A stretch of 16,962 nt of DNA from JAMLIN01 sp041676645 (GTDB lineage Bacteria > Pseudomonadota > Gammaproteobacteria > Burkholderiales > Burkholderiaceae_E). The notes below the pieces were generated by a model. It worked only from the letters and a program-made list of their open reading frames with translations. It was not told the origin of the DNA and ran no database searches. Positions within the stretch are counted from its first letter, which is position 1. Each line of letters begins with the position of its first letter. Both the position numbers and the translations under genes were made by a program. The DNA is taken from assembly GCA_041676645.1 (NCBI GenBank), contig JBAYRO010000067.1, positions 1 to 16,962 of the forward strand, written 5' to 3'. Below are positions 1 through 7,879 of this stretch, in pieces.

Positions 1-936
1 CACGCCATTGCGCACCGCGATCACCTCGGCGAGGATCGATACCGCGATCTCGGCCGGCGTGCGGCTGCCGATGTCCAGGCCGACCGGGCCGTGCAGGCGA
101 TCGATCTCGTGGGGTTCGAGATCGAACATCGCCATGCGCTCCTTGCGGGCGGCCGTATTGCGGCGCGAGCCGAGCGCGCCGACGTAGAAGGCGTCGGATT
201 TCAGCGCCTCGAGCAGGGCCATGTCGTCGAGCTTGGGGTCGTGCGTGACGGCGACCACGGCGGTATGGGCGTCGGGTTTCATCGCGGCGACGACATCATC
301 GGGCATGCCCGCCGTGAACTCGGTGTCGGCGATGTCCCAGGTGAGGTTGTATTCCTCGCGGGGGTCGCAGCAGATGACCTCGAAGTCCAGGACGAGCGCC
401 ATCTGGGCAAGCACCCGGGACAGCTGTCCGGCGCCGATCACGAGCATGCGCCAGCGTGGTCCGAACATGGTGCGCACGAAGCGACCGTCGAACTCGAAGG
501 TCTGCTCGCGTCCGACGCGGTCGAGGGTGATCTCGCCGGTCTCGATGTCGAGGGTGCGGCGCAGCAGCTCATGGCGGCTGGTGCGTTCCAGGAGCTCATC
601 GATCCAGGCGGTGTCCACGACCGGTTCCTGGACGAGGCGCAGGGTGCCGCCGCAAGGCAGGCCGAAGCGCGCCGCTTCTTCCTTGCTGACACCGTAGAGC
701 ACGAGGGAGGGCCGGTGGACCCGCTCGCCGGTACGGACCCGCTCGATCAGGTCGTCCTCGACGCAGCCGCCCGAGACCGAACCGGCCACGAGGCCATCGC
801 CGCGTATCGCGAGCAGGGCGCCCGGCGGACGAGGCGCCGAGCCCCAGGTTTCGATGACGGTGACCAGCCATGTGTCATGGCCCGCGGCGCGCCATTGGCG
901 CGCCTGCTTCAGGACTTGTCGATCGAGGCTGTCCAT
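1..936 (-). CDS. XdhC/CoxI-family molybdenum-enzyme maturation factor, partial (C-terminus beyond window)
   Basis: The reading frame is open from ATG at 936 to the window edge (312 codons, no stop), so the C-terminus is missing. The N-terminal half shows XdhC_CoxI signatures: GSVSGGCVEDDL near residue 53 and PCGG near residue 93. The C-terminal half has a Rossmann-type segment, VIGAGQLSRVLAQMA, followed by CCDPREEY and later GALGSRRN. XdhC-family proteins bind molybdenum cofactor, assist its sulfuration and insert it into xanthine-dehydrogenase-type enzymes. Here it is the last visible gene of the cox operon, 42 nt after coxG, with GGAGA seven bases before the ATG. In CODH clusters this family is named CoxI or CoxF; I cannot choose between them. 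Family assignment is firm; service to the CoxSLM enzyme is inferred from context. Confidence 0.9.
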   Translation of the reverse strand, partial: MDSLDRQVLKQARQWRAAGHDTWLVTVIETWGSAPRPPGALLAIRGDGLVAGSVSGGCVEDDLIERVRTGERVHRPSLVLYGVSKEEAARFGLPCGGTLRLVQEPVVDTAWIDELLERTSRHELLRRTLDIETGEITLDRVGREQTFEFDGRFVRTMFGPRWRMLVIGAGQLSRVLAQMALVLDFEVICCDPREEYNLTWDIADTEFTAGMPDDVVAAMKPDAHTAVVAVTHDPKLDDMALLEALKSDAFYVGALGSRRNTAARKERMAMFDLEPHEIDRLHGPVGLDIGSRTPAEIAVSILAEVIAVRNGV

Positions 937-978
937 GGGGATTCTCCGGCTTTCGCCATGGCTCGGGCGATGCGCCGA

Positions 979-1662
979 TCAGGCGAGGATTGCGTAGGCC
1001 AGCACGGCGACGACCGCTGCGCCCACTACCCACCATAGCACCTTGCTCGAACCCTGGCTGCCATTGGCGCCGGGCGCAGCGGCTGCATTCGCGACGGCGG
1101 CCTGGCTTGCCGCGGCAGCCTTCTGCGTCGGCTGCGAGGAGCCTGCATCGCCCGCGAGCTTCGCGTCGGTGCCGCCGGGCGCGGCGGGAGGCTCGCCGCT
1201 TGCGGTCGCGTCGGTCGATTCGGCGGCGAGCCGGGCTTCGAAGGCGGTGAAGAAATCCTCGGCGATCTTGGCCGCCGCCGCGTCCACGAGCCGCGAGCCG
1301 ATCTGGGCGATCTTGCCGCCCACCTGCGCTTCGGCAACATAGGCGAGCAGCGTGGCATCGTCCTCGGCGGGCTCGAGCCGTATGTCGGCATTGCCCTTGC
1401 CGAACCCGGCCGCACCACCCTGGCCTTCGAAGGCGATCCGGTAGGACCGGGGCGGGACGATGTCCGAGAGCTTCAGCTTGCCCTTGAAGCGCGCATTGAC
1501 GGGGCCGATGCGAATCTTCATGGCCGCCGCGTATTCGTCCTCGGCGGTCTGTTCGAGCGATTCGCAGCCGGTGATGGAGTCGCGCAGGATCTCGGGGTCG
1601 TTCAGGGCCGCCCAGGTCCGCTCGATCGAGGCGGGGATCGTCTTCTGTCCTTCGAGTTTCAT
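979..1662 (-). CDS. coxG: CoxG-family SRPBCC protein with C-terminal membrane anchor
   Basis: A 227-residue protein. Residues 1-145 are a CoxG-type SRPBCC lipid-binding fold, with the family-typical stretch around GQGGAAGFGKG and GGKIAQIGSRLVD. Residues ~148-207 are a low-complexity Ala/Gly/Ser/Gln linker, and residues ~208-227 form one hydrophobic helix at the extreme C-terminus, predicted to be a tail anchor. CoxG proteins are linked to membrane attachment of Mo-CO dehydrogenase, and more recent work proposes that they shuttle quinone to the enzyme. The start is supported by GAGGAG eight bases upstream, lying in the end of coxE; only three bases separate the coxE stop from this ATG, so translation is probably coupled. 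Whether it serves a form II enzyme in the same way is inference. Confidence 0.9.
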   Translation of the reverse strand: MKLEGQKTIPASIERTWAALNDPEILRDSITGCESLEQTAEDEYAAAMKIRIGPVNARFKGKLKLSDIVPPRSYRIAFEGQGGAAGFGKGNADIRLEPAEDDATLLAYVAEAQVGGKIAQIGSRLVDAAAAKIAEDFFTAFEARLAAESTDATASGEPPAAPGGTDAKLAGDAGSSQPTQKAAAASQAAVANAAAAPGANGSQGSSKVLWWVVGAAVVAVLAYAILA

Positions 1663-1665
1663 GTT

Positions 1666-2913
1666 CTATCGCTCCTCGGGTCGGCCTCGTGCTGACGGCG
1701 ACGGGGGTCGGCTGGAAGTGCGGCGGGCCTTGCGCACCGCATCGGGACTCCGGCCCGGGGCCGATGCGAAGGCATGGCCGAGGGCGTGGAGACTATCGAG
1801 ATTGTGCACCGGCAGGAAACGGTCGACATGCGGGAGGAGGGCGCGCACGCCCGATGCCCGCGGTTCGAAGCCGTCGAAGCGCAGCAAGGGGTTGAGCCAG
1901 ACGAGTTCATGCGCAAAGCGTGAGAGCAGGGCGGCCTGGCGGCCGAGGTCGCCGCCCTCGTCGCGATCGAGCCCGTCGGTCACGAGAAGCATCGCGGCAT
2001 TGCCGGTCAGCAGTCGTCGGGCCCATTTCCGATTGAACTCGGCGAGGCTGGTCGCGATCCGGGTGCCGCCGCTCCAGTCGGTGATCAGTTCGGCCGCCGC
2101 CTGCATCGCGGTATCGGGATCGCGATGGCGCAGCGTCCGGCTCAGCACCGTGAGCCGGGTGCCGAAGACGAGGGTGCGGATGCGCGGATCGCGACGGGTC
2201 AGGCCGTGGGCGAAGTGCAGGAACACCCTGGCGTAGCGTTCCATCGAGCCGCTGATGTCGATCAGGATCACCAGGGGCGGCGGGCGCCGCCGATGCGTCG
2301 AGCGCGCGGGCACGACGGTATCGGGGTCGCGGGACATTCGTCGCAGGGTTCGACGCAGGTCCACGCGGCCACGCGACGAAGCGCTGAGGCGTCGCACCCG
2401 CACCGGGCTCAGCGGCAGTTCGATCGTGGCCGCCAAGCGCAGCGCTGCCTTGTATTCATCAGCGCTCATGGCTTCGAAGTCGGCCTTGCGCAAGCGCTCG
2501 CGGTCGGAATGGCCGAGCAGGGCATCGAAGCGGATCGCCTCGTCGCTGCGGGGCGGCTCCTTGCGCCGCGGCGGGGCGCCAGCCTGCAGCGCTTCCTCGA
2601 CTCGCCGCGGGCGCTTCGGGATCTCCGGTTCGGGACCACGCCCGCGAATGGTGGGCAGGGCCATCATCATCATGCGTTCGAGCAGTTTCGGATCGCGCCA
2701 GAAGGCCTCGAAGGCCGCATCGAAGATCTCCTGCTGCTCATGGCGAGTGAGCAGTGTTGCCATCAGCGCGGCACGGACATCGGCCCGTCGATCGAAGCCG
2801 ACCGCCTCGAGGGCCTGCGCCGCTCGCAGGGCACGATCGGTACCGACCGGCAGGCCCGCCCGGCGCAGGATCCGCACGAAGTGCGTGATGTTGTCGAGGA
2901 TCCGGTGCGCCAT
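1666..2913 (-). CDS. coxE: CoxE-like von Willebrand factor A domain protein
   Basis: A 415-residue protein of the CoxE/VWA family. The N-terminal ~200 residues are helical and arginine-rich. A VWA domain begins around residue 214 and has an intact metal-ion-dependent adhesion site: D219-I-S-G-S-M, T284 in SGGT and D313 in VTDG. The C-terminus (~385-415) is a basic, proline-rich tail. CoxE partners the MoxR-type ATPase CoxD; in Oligotropha CODH this pair helps build the mature active-site metal centre. The gene follows coxD by 47 nt and nearly abuts coxG. There is no strong Shine-Dalgarno before the ATG, and a small hairpin lies in the coxD-coxE gap. A chaperone-like role with CoxD is established for form I clusters and inferred here. 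Confidence 0.9.
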   Translation of the reverse strand: MAHRILDNITHFVRILRRAGLPVGTDRALRAAQALEAVGFDRRADVRAALMATLLTRHEQQEIFDAAFEAFWRDPKLLERMMMMALPTIRGRGPEPEIPKRPRRVEEALQAGAPPRRKEPPRSDEAIRFDALLGHSDRERLRKADFEAMSADEYKAALRLAATIELPLSPVRVRRLSASSRGRVDLRRTLRRMSRDPDTVVPARSTHRRRPPPLVILIDISGSMERYARVFLHFAHGLTRRDPRIRTLVFGTRLTVLSRTLRHRDPDTAMQAAAELITDWSGGTRIATSLAEFNRKWARRLLTGNAAMLLVTDGLDRDEGGDLGRQAALLSRFAHELVWLNPLLRFDGFEPRASGVRALLPHVDRFLPVHNLDSLHALGHAFASAPGRSPDAVRKARRTSSRPPSPSARGRPEER

Positions 2914-2931
2914 CGCTCAGGCTCGATCGGC

Positions 2932-2952
2932 GAGCCGGAGGCATTCCGGCTC
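2932..2952 (-). other. Short hairpin between coxD and coxE
   Basis: GAGCCGGA and TCCGGCTC form an 8-bp perfect stem around a 5-base loop in the 47-nt gap. There is no T-run, so it is not a convincing terminator; it could influence coxE translation or mRNA stability. It may also be chance in GC-rich DNA. Confidence 0.35.
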
Positions 2953-2960
2953 CTGGGGCC

Positions 2961-3878
2961 TCATTGGGGAAGGCTCGGGGAGAGCGCGCGCAGTTCGTCG
3001 AGCATGGCCCCGAGGTCGCCGGCGCGCATCCGTTCGACATCCTCCTGGTATTTCAGCAGGACGCCGATGGTGTCGCTCACGGTGTCGGGATCCAGTGCCA
3101 TCGCGTCGAGGGCGATCAGCGCATTGGTCCAGTCGATCGTCTCGGCCACGCCGGGCAGCTTGAAGAGATCCATCGTGCGGGTGCGCTGCACGAACTCGAC
3201 GACTTCGCGCGCGAGCCGCTCGTTGGCTCCCGGCGCCCGGAGCCGGACGATCTCGAGCTCGCGGGCCGCGTCGGGATAGTCGACCCAGGCATAGAGGCAG
3301 CGGCGCTTGAGGGCGTCGTGGATCTCGCGGGTGCGATTCGACGTGAGGATCACCAGTGGCGGTTCCTGCGCGCGGATCGGGCCGAACTCGGGTATCGATA
3401 TCTGGTAGTCGGAGAGCACTTCGAGCAGGAAGGCCTCGAAGGGTTCGTCGGCACGGTCGATCTCGTCGATCAGCAGGACCGGTGGCCGCGGCGCGGTAAG
3501 CGAGCGCAGCAGGGGCCGTTCGATGAGCATCTCGCGCCGGTAGAGCGTGGCGGCGAAGCCCGGTTCGGCGGCCTTGCCGCTGGCTTCGGCCAGGCGGATC
3601 TCGAGCATCTGCCGGGCGACGTTCCATTCGTAGGCGCTCTGCGCGACATCGAGTCCTTCATAGCATTGCAGTCGCAGCAGCTCGGTGTCGAGCACCAGGG
3701 CGAGCGCCTTGGCGAGCTCGGTCTTGCCGACGCCGGCCTCGCCTTCCAGGAACAGGGGGCGGTGCAGTCGCGCCGCGAGAAAGACCGCCGTCGCGAGCTC
3801 GCGGCCGGCGAGGTAGCCGTGCGCCGCGAGCCGGGTACTTGCGTCGTCGACCGAGCGGATCGGATCGTCTGCTGCCAT
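2961..3878 (-). CDS. coxD: CoxD-like MoxR-family AAA+ ATPase
   Basis: A 305-residue ATPase when started at the ATG at 3878. Walker A GEAGVGKT lies at residues 46-53, Walker B VLLIDE at 134-139, and a sensor-1 type LTSN at 178-181, followed by the KRRCLY region. The order and the motif FLEGEAGVGKTELAKALA are typical of MoxR/CoxD proteins. CoxD is an ATP-dependent chaperone acting with CoxE on the molybdenum-enzyme active site. Upstream in-frame starts exist at 3917 (ATG) and 3932 (GTG). I preferred 3878 because family members begin shortly before the xAxxGYLA segment, and because the upstream starts sit inside or directly beside a strong hairpin. No candidate has a good Shine-Dalgarno, so the start is uncertain by up to 18 residues. 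Confidence 0.9.
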   Translation of the reverse strand: MAADDPIRSVDDASTRLAAHGYLAGRELATAVFLAARLHRPLFLEGEAGVGKTELAKALALVLDTELLRLQCYEGLDVAQSAYEWNVARQMLEIRLAEASGKAAEPGFAATLYRREMLIERPLLRSLTAPRPPVLLIDEIDRADEPFEAFLLEVLSDYQISIPEFGPIRAQEPPLVILTSNRTREIHDALKRRCLYAWVDYPDAARELEIVRLRAPGANERLAREVVEFVQRTRTMDLFKLPGVAETIDWTNALIALDAMALDPDTVSDTIGVLLKYQEDVERMRAGDLGAMLDELRALSPSLPQ

Positions 3879-3922
3879 GGGTCTGGTCGAGATGGGAGGT
3901 GGATGGAGCGAAGTCATGAAGA

Positions 3923-3952
3923 GGGCGCGCACCCGTGCCGGGATGCGCGCCC
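3923..3952 (-). other. Strong GC hairpin between structural and accessory cox genes
   Basis: GGGCGCGCA + CCCG pairs with CGGG + TGCGCGCCC, with a 3-base loop (TGC) and one bulged A: 13 base pairs, nearly all GC. It lies in the 91-nt gap between the coxM stop and the coxD start. On the transcribed strand it is followed by CTCTTC rather than a real U-tract, so it is more likely an RNA-stability or attenuating element than a full terminator. Confidence 0.5.
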
Positions 3953-3969
3953 GCGGAACGGCCAGGGCC

Positions 3970-4764
3970 TTAGCGTGCGAGCGCGGCGGCCACCGCGCGC
4001 TTTGCCATGACCACGATCATCGCCGCCCGATACTCGCTGCTGCCGTGCAGATCGGCATTGATGTCGGTGCTCGGAAGCGTGAGCCCATCGAGCGCGGCTG
4101 CCGAGAAGTCCTTCGAGAGCGCCGCCTCGATCTCGGCGCAGCGGTAGGCGCAGGCCTTGGCCCCGGTGACCGCCGCCCGCACGCCGGCGGCGCCCTTCGA
4201 GACCATCACCCCGACCAGCGCGAAGCGCGACGCCGGCTGCTTGAACTTGATGTAGGCGGCCTTCTCCGGAATCGGGAAGCTGACCGCCGTGACCAGTTCG
4301 CCCGGTTCGAGCGCGGTTTCGTAGAGGCCGAGGAAGAAGTCGTCGGCGGCGATCTCGCGACGATCGGTCTGGATGGTCGCCCCCAGGCCGAGTACCCCGG
4401 CGGGGTAGCAGGCTGCCGGATCGGCATTGGCGAGCGAGCCGCCGATGGTGCCCATGTTGCGCACCATCGGGTCGCCGATGCCGCCGGCGAGTTCGGCCAG
4501 CGCCGGAATCGCGCGCCGCACATCGTCCGACGCCGCGACGGCGGCGTGCGTGGTCATGGCGCCGATGCGCACCGAGCCGGCGTCGGTGGTGATTCCCGAC
4601 AGGTCCGGGATCGCGCCGAGATCGATGAGCGTGCTCGCCGAGGCGAGGCGCAGTCGCATCGACTGCACCAGGCTCTGTCCGCCGGCGAGATAGCGGGTGT
4701 CCTCGCTTGCGGAGGCGACCGCTTCGGCGCTGCTGCCCGGCTTCGCGTAGTCGAATTCGTACAT
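3970..4764 (-). CDS. coxM: CoxM-like FAD-binding subunit of molybdenum hydroxylase
   Basis: A 264-residue flavoprotein subunit. It has the two FAD-pyrophosphate motifs of this family, AGGQS at residues 27-31 and TIGGS at 106-110, followed by LANADPA; the C-terminal half is the CO dehydrogenase flavoprotein C-terminal domain. It receives electrons from the 2Fe-2S subunit and passes them to an acceptor, typically quinone in CODH. It is shorter than the Oligotropha CoxM (~288 residues), in line with form II relatives. The first motif continues LVQ where LLP is usual, a minor deviation. It follows coxL by 24 nt; a GGGAG lies 11 bases before the ATG. Family is certain; electron acceptor and substrate are not visible. 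Confidence 0.94.
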   Translation of the reverse strand: MYEFDYAKPGSSAEAVASASEDTRYLAGGQSLVQSMRLRLASASTLIDLGAIPDLSGITTDAGSVRIGAMTTHAAVAASDDVRRAIPALAELAGGIGDPMVRNMGTIGGSLANADPAACYPAGVLGLGATIQTDRREIAADDFFLGLYETALEPGELVTAVSFPIPEKAAYIKFKQPASRFALVGVMVSKGAAGVRAAVTGAKACAYRCAEIEAALSKDFSAAALDGLTLPSTDINADLHGSSEYRAAMIVVMAKRAVAAALAR

Positions 4765-4788
4765 GTTTCGAATCTCCCTGTTGTCTGC

Positions 4789-7146
4789 TCAGGCGCGCGC
4801 CTGGATTGCCTGCCACACTCGTTCCGCGGTGGCGGGCATCCGGACATCGGTCACCCCGATGGCATCGGTCAGTGCATTGATGAAGGCCGGTGGCGAGCCG
4901 ATCGCGCCGGCTTCGCCGCAACCCTTGACGCCCAGGGGATTGTGGGTGCAGGGCGTGACCCGGGTGTCGAGGACGATATTGGGCAGGTCAGCCGCCCGGG
5001 GCAGCGCGTAGTCGAGCATCGAGCCGGTGAGCAGCTGGCCCGATTCGGGATCGTAGATGCACTGCTCGAGCATCGCCTGCCCCAGGCCTTGTGCGACGCC
5101 GCCGTGGACCTGGCCCTCGACGATCATCGGATTGATGATGTTGCCGAAGTCGTCGACCGCCACGAACTGCTCGATGCGGGTGACGCCGGTTTCGGGATCG
5201 ACCTCGACCTCGCAGACATAGCTGCCGGCAGGATAGGTGAAGTTGGTCGGATCGTAGAAGGCGTTCTCGTTCAGGCCCGGTTCGAGCTTGTCCAGGGGGA
5301 AGTTGTGCGGCACGTAGGCCGCCAGCGAAACCTCGCCGAAGGCGAGCTTGCGGTCGGTGCCCGCTACCCGGAATTCCCCGTTGACGAACTCGACGTCGTC
5401 GTCGGCCGCCTCGAGGATGTGGGCCGCGATCTTGCGGCCCTTGTCGATCACCTTGTCGACCGCCTTGACGATCGCGGTACCGCCGACGGCCAGCGAGCGG
5501 CTGCCGTAGGTGCCCATGCCGAAGGGGACCCGCCCGGTGTCGCCGTGGACGATCTCGACATTGTCGATCGGGATGCCGAGACGGTCGGCGACCACCTGCG
5601 CGAAGGTGGTCTCGTGGCCCTGGCCATGGCTGTGCGAGCCAGTGAAGACCGTCACCGTGCCGGTGGGATGGACGCGCACCTCGCCCGCCTCGAACAGGCC
5701 GGCGCGGGCGCCGAGCTGGCCCGCGATGTTCGATGGCGCCAGGCCGCAGGCCTCGATGTAGCAGGAGTAGCCAAGGCCGCGCAACTTGCCGCGGCTGGCC
5801 GAATCCGCCTTGCGGGCCGGGAAGCCGGCCACGTCGGCGAGCTCCATCGCCCGGTCCAGGGTGGCGCCGTAGTCGCCCGTGTCGTAGGTCAGGCCGACCG
5901 GCGTCGCATAGGGGAACTCGGTGATGAAGTTGCGCCGCCGGATCTCGGCCGGATCCATCTTCATGACGCGGGCGCACTGCTCGACGAGCCGCTCGACCAC
6001 ATAGGTCGCTTCCGGGCGGCCGGCGCCCCGGTATGCGTCCACCGGTGCGGTGTTGGTGAACACCGAGCGTACCTCGACATGGATGGCCGGGGTCTTGTAC
6101 TGGCCCGCGAGCAAGGTGCCGTAGAGGATCGTCGGCACGGCCGAGGAGAATGTCGACAGGTAGGCGCCGAGGTTGGCGGTGGTCCTGACCCGCATGCCCA
6201 GGAACTGGCCCTGGTCGTCCATCGCCATCTCGGCGGTGGTGACGTGGTCGCGACCATGGCAGTCGGAAAGGAAGGATTCGCTGCGCTCGGCGGTCCACTT
6301 GATCGGTCGGCCCACCCGTTTGCTTGCCCAGACGAGGGCGGTTTCCTCGTTGTAGAGGAAGATCTTGGAGCCGAAGCCGCCACCGACATCCGGGGCGATC
6401 ACCCGCAGCTTCGATTCCGGGATGCCCAGTACGAAGGCGCACATCAGCAGGCGTTCCACATGCGGGTTCTGGTTCGCGACGTACAGGGTGTAGCTGTCGT
6501 CGTGGCGGCTGTACTCGGCATTGGCCGCCCGTGGCTCGATCGCGTTGGGAATGAGCCGGTTGTTGACGAGCTCGAGCCGGGCCACATGGCTCGCACCCTG
6601 GAAGGCTGTGTCGACCGCGGCCTCGTCGCCGTGCGACCAGTGGTAGCAGAGGTTGCCGGGAACGTCGTCGTGGACCGCCGCCGTCGCGCTTTCCGCGCCG
6701 GCCGTGTCGACCACCGCATCGAGCACCTCGTAATCCACCTCGACGAGCTCGGCGGCATCGCGCGCGCTGGCCTGGTCCTCCGCGACGACCAGCACGACCG
6801 GGTCGCCGACGTAGCGCGCCTTGCCGACGGCGAGCACCGGATGCGGCGGCTCGTTCATGGGGCTGCCGTCCTTGCTGTGGATCAGCCAGCCGCAGGGCAG
6901 GCCGTTGACGCCACTCGCGGCGAGGTCCTCGCCGGTGAACACCGCGAGCACCCCCGGGCTGGACACGGCGGGCGCGGTATCGATGGATGTGATGCGGGCG
7001 TGGGCATGCGGCGAGCGCACGAAGCAGGCCCAGGTCTGCCGCGGCAGCACGATATCGTCGGTATAGCGGCCGGTGCCGGTGAGGAAGCGCTGGTCCTCGC
7101 GCCTGACGACGCGCTGCCCGATCGGCGAATTCGACATGTCGGTCAT
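4789..7146 (-). CDS. coxL: CoxL-like molybdopterin-binding large subunit, form II (AYRGAGR)
   Basis: A 785-residue catalytic subunit of the xanthine oxidase superfamily. Visible motifs are GGGFGSK (255-261), the active-site loop AYRGAGR (371-377), GQGHET (508-513) and KGCGEAG (741-747), in which E745 is the expected catalytic glutamate. True form I CO dehydrogenases have AYxCSFR, whose cysteine binds the copper of the Mo-S-Cu centre; that cysteine is glycine here. This makes it a form II or putative CODH: a molybdenum hydroxylase whose substrate is not established. The start is supported by AAGGAGG about nine bases upstream of the ATG; a second Met at residue 4 is possible. It lies 27 nt after coxS. 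CO oxidation should not be inferred from the gene name. Confidence 0.95.
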   Translation of the reverse strand: MTDMSNSPIGQRVVRREDQRFLTGTGRYTDDIVLPRQTWACFVRSPHAHARITSIDTAPAVSSPGVLAVFTGEDLAASGVNGLPCGWLIHSKDGSPMNEPPHPVLAVGKARYVGDPVVLVVAEDQASARDAAELVEVDYEVLDAVVDTAGAESATAAVHDDVPGNLCYHWSHGDEAAVDTAFQGASHVARLELVNNRLIPNAIEPRAANAEYSRHDDSYTLYVANQNPHVERLLMCAFVLGIPESKLRVIAPDVGGGFGSKIFLYNEETALVWASKRVGRPIKWTAERSESFLSDCHGRDHVTTAEMAMDDQGQFLGMRVRTTANLGAYLSTFSSAVPTILYGTLLAGQYKTPAIHVEVRSVFTNTAPVDAYRGAGRPEATYVVERLVEQCARVMKMDPAEIRRRNFITEFPYATPVGLTYDTGDYGATLDRAMELADVAGFPARKADSASRGKLRGLGYSCYIEACGLAPSNIAGQLGARAGLFEAGEVRVHPTGTVTVFTGSHSHGQGHETTFAQVVADRLGIPIDNVEIVHGDTGRVPFGMGTYGSRSLAVGGTAIVKAVDKVIDKGRKIAAHILEAADDDVEFVNGEFRVAGTDRKLAFGEVSLAAYVPHNFPLDKLEPGLNENAFYDPTNFTYPAGSYVCEVEVDPETGVTRIEQFVAVDDFGNIINPMIVEGQVHGGVAQGLGQAMLEQCIYDPESGQLLTGSMLDYALPRAADLPNIVLDTRVTPCTHNPLGVKGCGEAGAIGSPPAFINALTDAIGVTDVRMPATAERVWQAIQARA

Positions 7147-7173
7147 CTCTCGATCCCTCCTTCGCTGGGCGGT

Positions 7174-7644
7174 TCAGGCGGTGGCGCCGGCGGCATGCTG
7201 CACCGCCTTGACGATGTTCTGGTAGCCGGTGCAGCGACAGATGTTGCCGTCCAGGTGTTCGCGGATCTCGGCTTCGCTGGGCTGCGGATTATCGGCAAGC
7301 AGCGCGACCGTGGACATCACCATGCCGGGTGTGCAGAAGCCGCACTGCAGGCCGTGGCACTCCCGGAACGCCTCCTGGACCGGATGCAGTTCGTCGCCGC
7401 TGGCGAGGCCTTCGATCGTGGTGATCGCGCGGCCGTCGACCTGAAGGGCGAGGATCGAGCAGGACTTGATCGCGCGGCCATCGACATGGACGGTGCAGGC
7501 GCCGCACTGGGCGGTGTCGCAACCCTGGTGGGATCCCGTCAGGCCGAGCTTTTCTCGCAATACCTGCAGCAGAAGGGTTCGCGGGTCGATCGTCAGCGTC
7601 GACTGCTTGCCGTTGACGGTCAGGGTAACGGTCTTGTCGTCCAT
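7174..7644 (-). CDS. coxS: CoxS-like [2Fe-2S] subunit of molybdenum hydroxylase
   Basis: A 156-residue iron-sulfur subunit with all eight cluster cysteines visible. The N-terminal plant-ferredoxin-type cluster uses C42, C47, C50 and C62 (GCDTAQCGAC...SC). The C-terminal cluster uses C101, C104, C136 and C138 (CGFC...CRC). It relays electrons from the molybdopterin site in CoxL to the FAD in CoxM. The frame is open farther upstream to 7890, but ATG 7644 is chosen: it has a strong GGAGGAGG just upstream and gives the family-normal length (TVTLTVNGK at the N-terminus), while the upstream extension is arginine/proline-rich non-coding-like sequence. It is the first gene of the operon and diverges from dcd. 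Confidence 0.95.
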   Translation of the reverse strand: MDDKTVTLTVNGKQSTLTIDPRTLLLQVLREKLGLTGSHQGCDTAQCGACTVHVDGRAIKSCSILALQVDGRAITTIEGLASGDELHPVQEAFRECHGLQCGFCTPGMVMSTVALLADNPQPSEAEIREHLDGNICRCTGYQNIVKAVQHAAGATA

Positions 7645-7648
7645 GGGG

Positions 7649-7656
7649 CCTCCTCC
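7649..7656 (-). promoter_or_regulatory. Shine-Dalgarno of coxS
   Basis: GGAGGAGG on the minus strand, four bases before ATG 7644. It fixes the coxS start inside a longer open frame that runs up to 7890. Confidence 0.75.
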
Positions 7657-7748
7657 GGTTGGGTCTGAAGCGACTGGCGGCATCCGGTTCGGTCGCCGCC
7701 GACGCGGGCACCTTGTTCCGGCGGCCTGCGTATGGGCGCCGGATCCGT

Positions 7749-7770
7749 CCCATTCTTCCAGAAGAACGGG
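7749..7770. promoter_or_regulatory. 22-bp dyad in the coxS-dcd divergent region (candidate operator)
   Basis: CCCaTTCTTC-CA-GAAGAAcGGG: nine of ten positions in each arm are complementary around a 2-base centre. It lies in the 235-nt region between divergent coxS and dcd, about 105 bases upstream of coxS. No T-run follows on either strand, so a protein-binding site is more likely than a terminator. No regulator gene is visible nearby, and no convincing -35/-10 pair was found for coxS. Confidence 0.4.
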
Positions 7771-7866
7771 TTCCTGTATCCCTTTGGTACGGTGGCAGCC
7801 CCGCGGCTGCTCGGCCACATGGCACGAGACCGGGGAAACACGGCATCGAGACGCTGGATTCGGCGC

Positions 7867-7872
7867 TAGAAT
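7867..7872 (+). promoter_or_regulatory. Candidate -10 box for dcd (possibly leaderless transcript)
   Basis: TAGAAT matches five of six bases of the sigma-70 -10 consensus and ends seven bases before the dcd ATG, so transcription would begin at or next to the start codon. No Shine-Dalgarno precedes dcd, which fits a leaderless mRNA. The -35 region (CATCGA near 7844) is a poor match. Confidence 0.4.
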
Positions 7873-7879
7873 CGCGCCC

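Noticed and set aside
91..1038. A 315-codon plus-strand frame at the left edge
   Set aside because: Antisense to the XdhC-like gene, which has the SGGC and PCGG motifs and a good ribosome-binding site.
3877..7668. A 1263-codon open frame on the plus strand
   Set aside because: It is antisense to coxS, coxL, coxM and part of coxD, all of which have clear motifs. Its translation is rich in Arg, Gly, Ala, His and Asp with no domain signature, as expected of a GC-rich shadow frame.
7821..7837. TGGCACGAG as half of a sigma-54 promoter
   Set aside because: The GC element at the required distance is not TTGC-like, and no enhancer-binding protein gene is visible.
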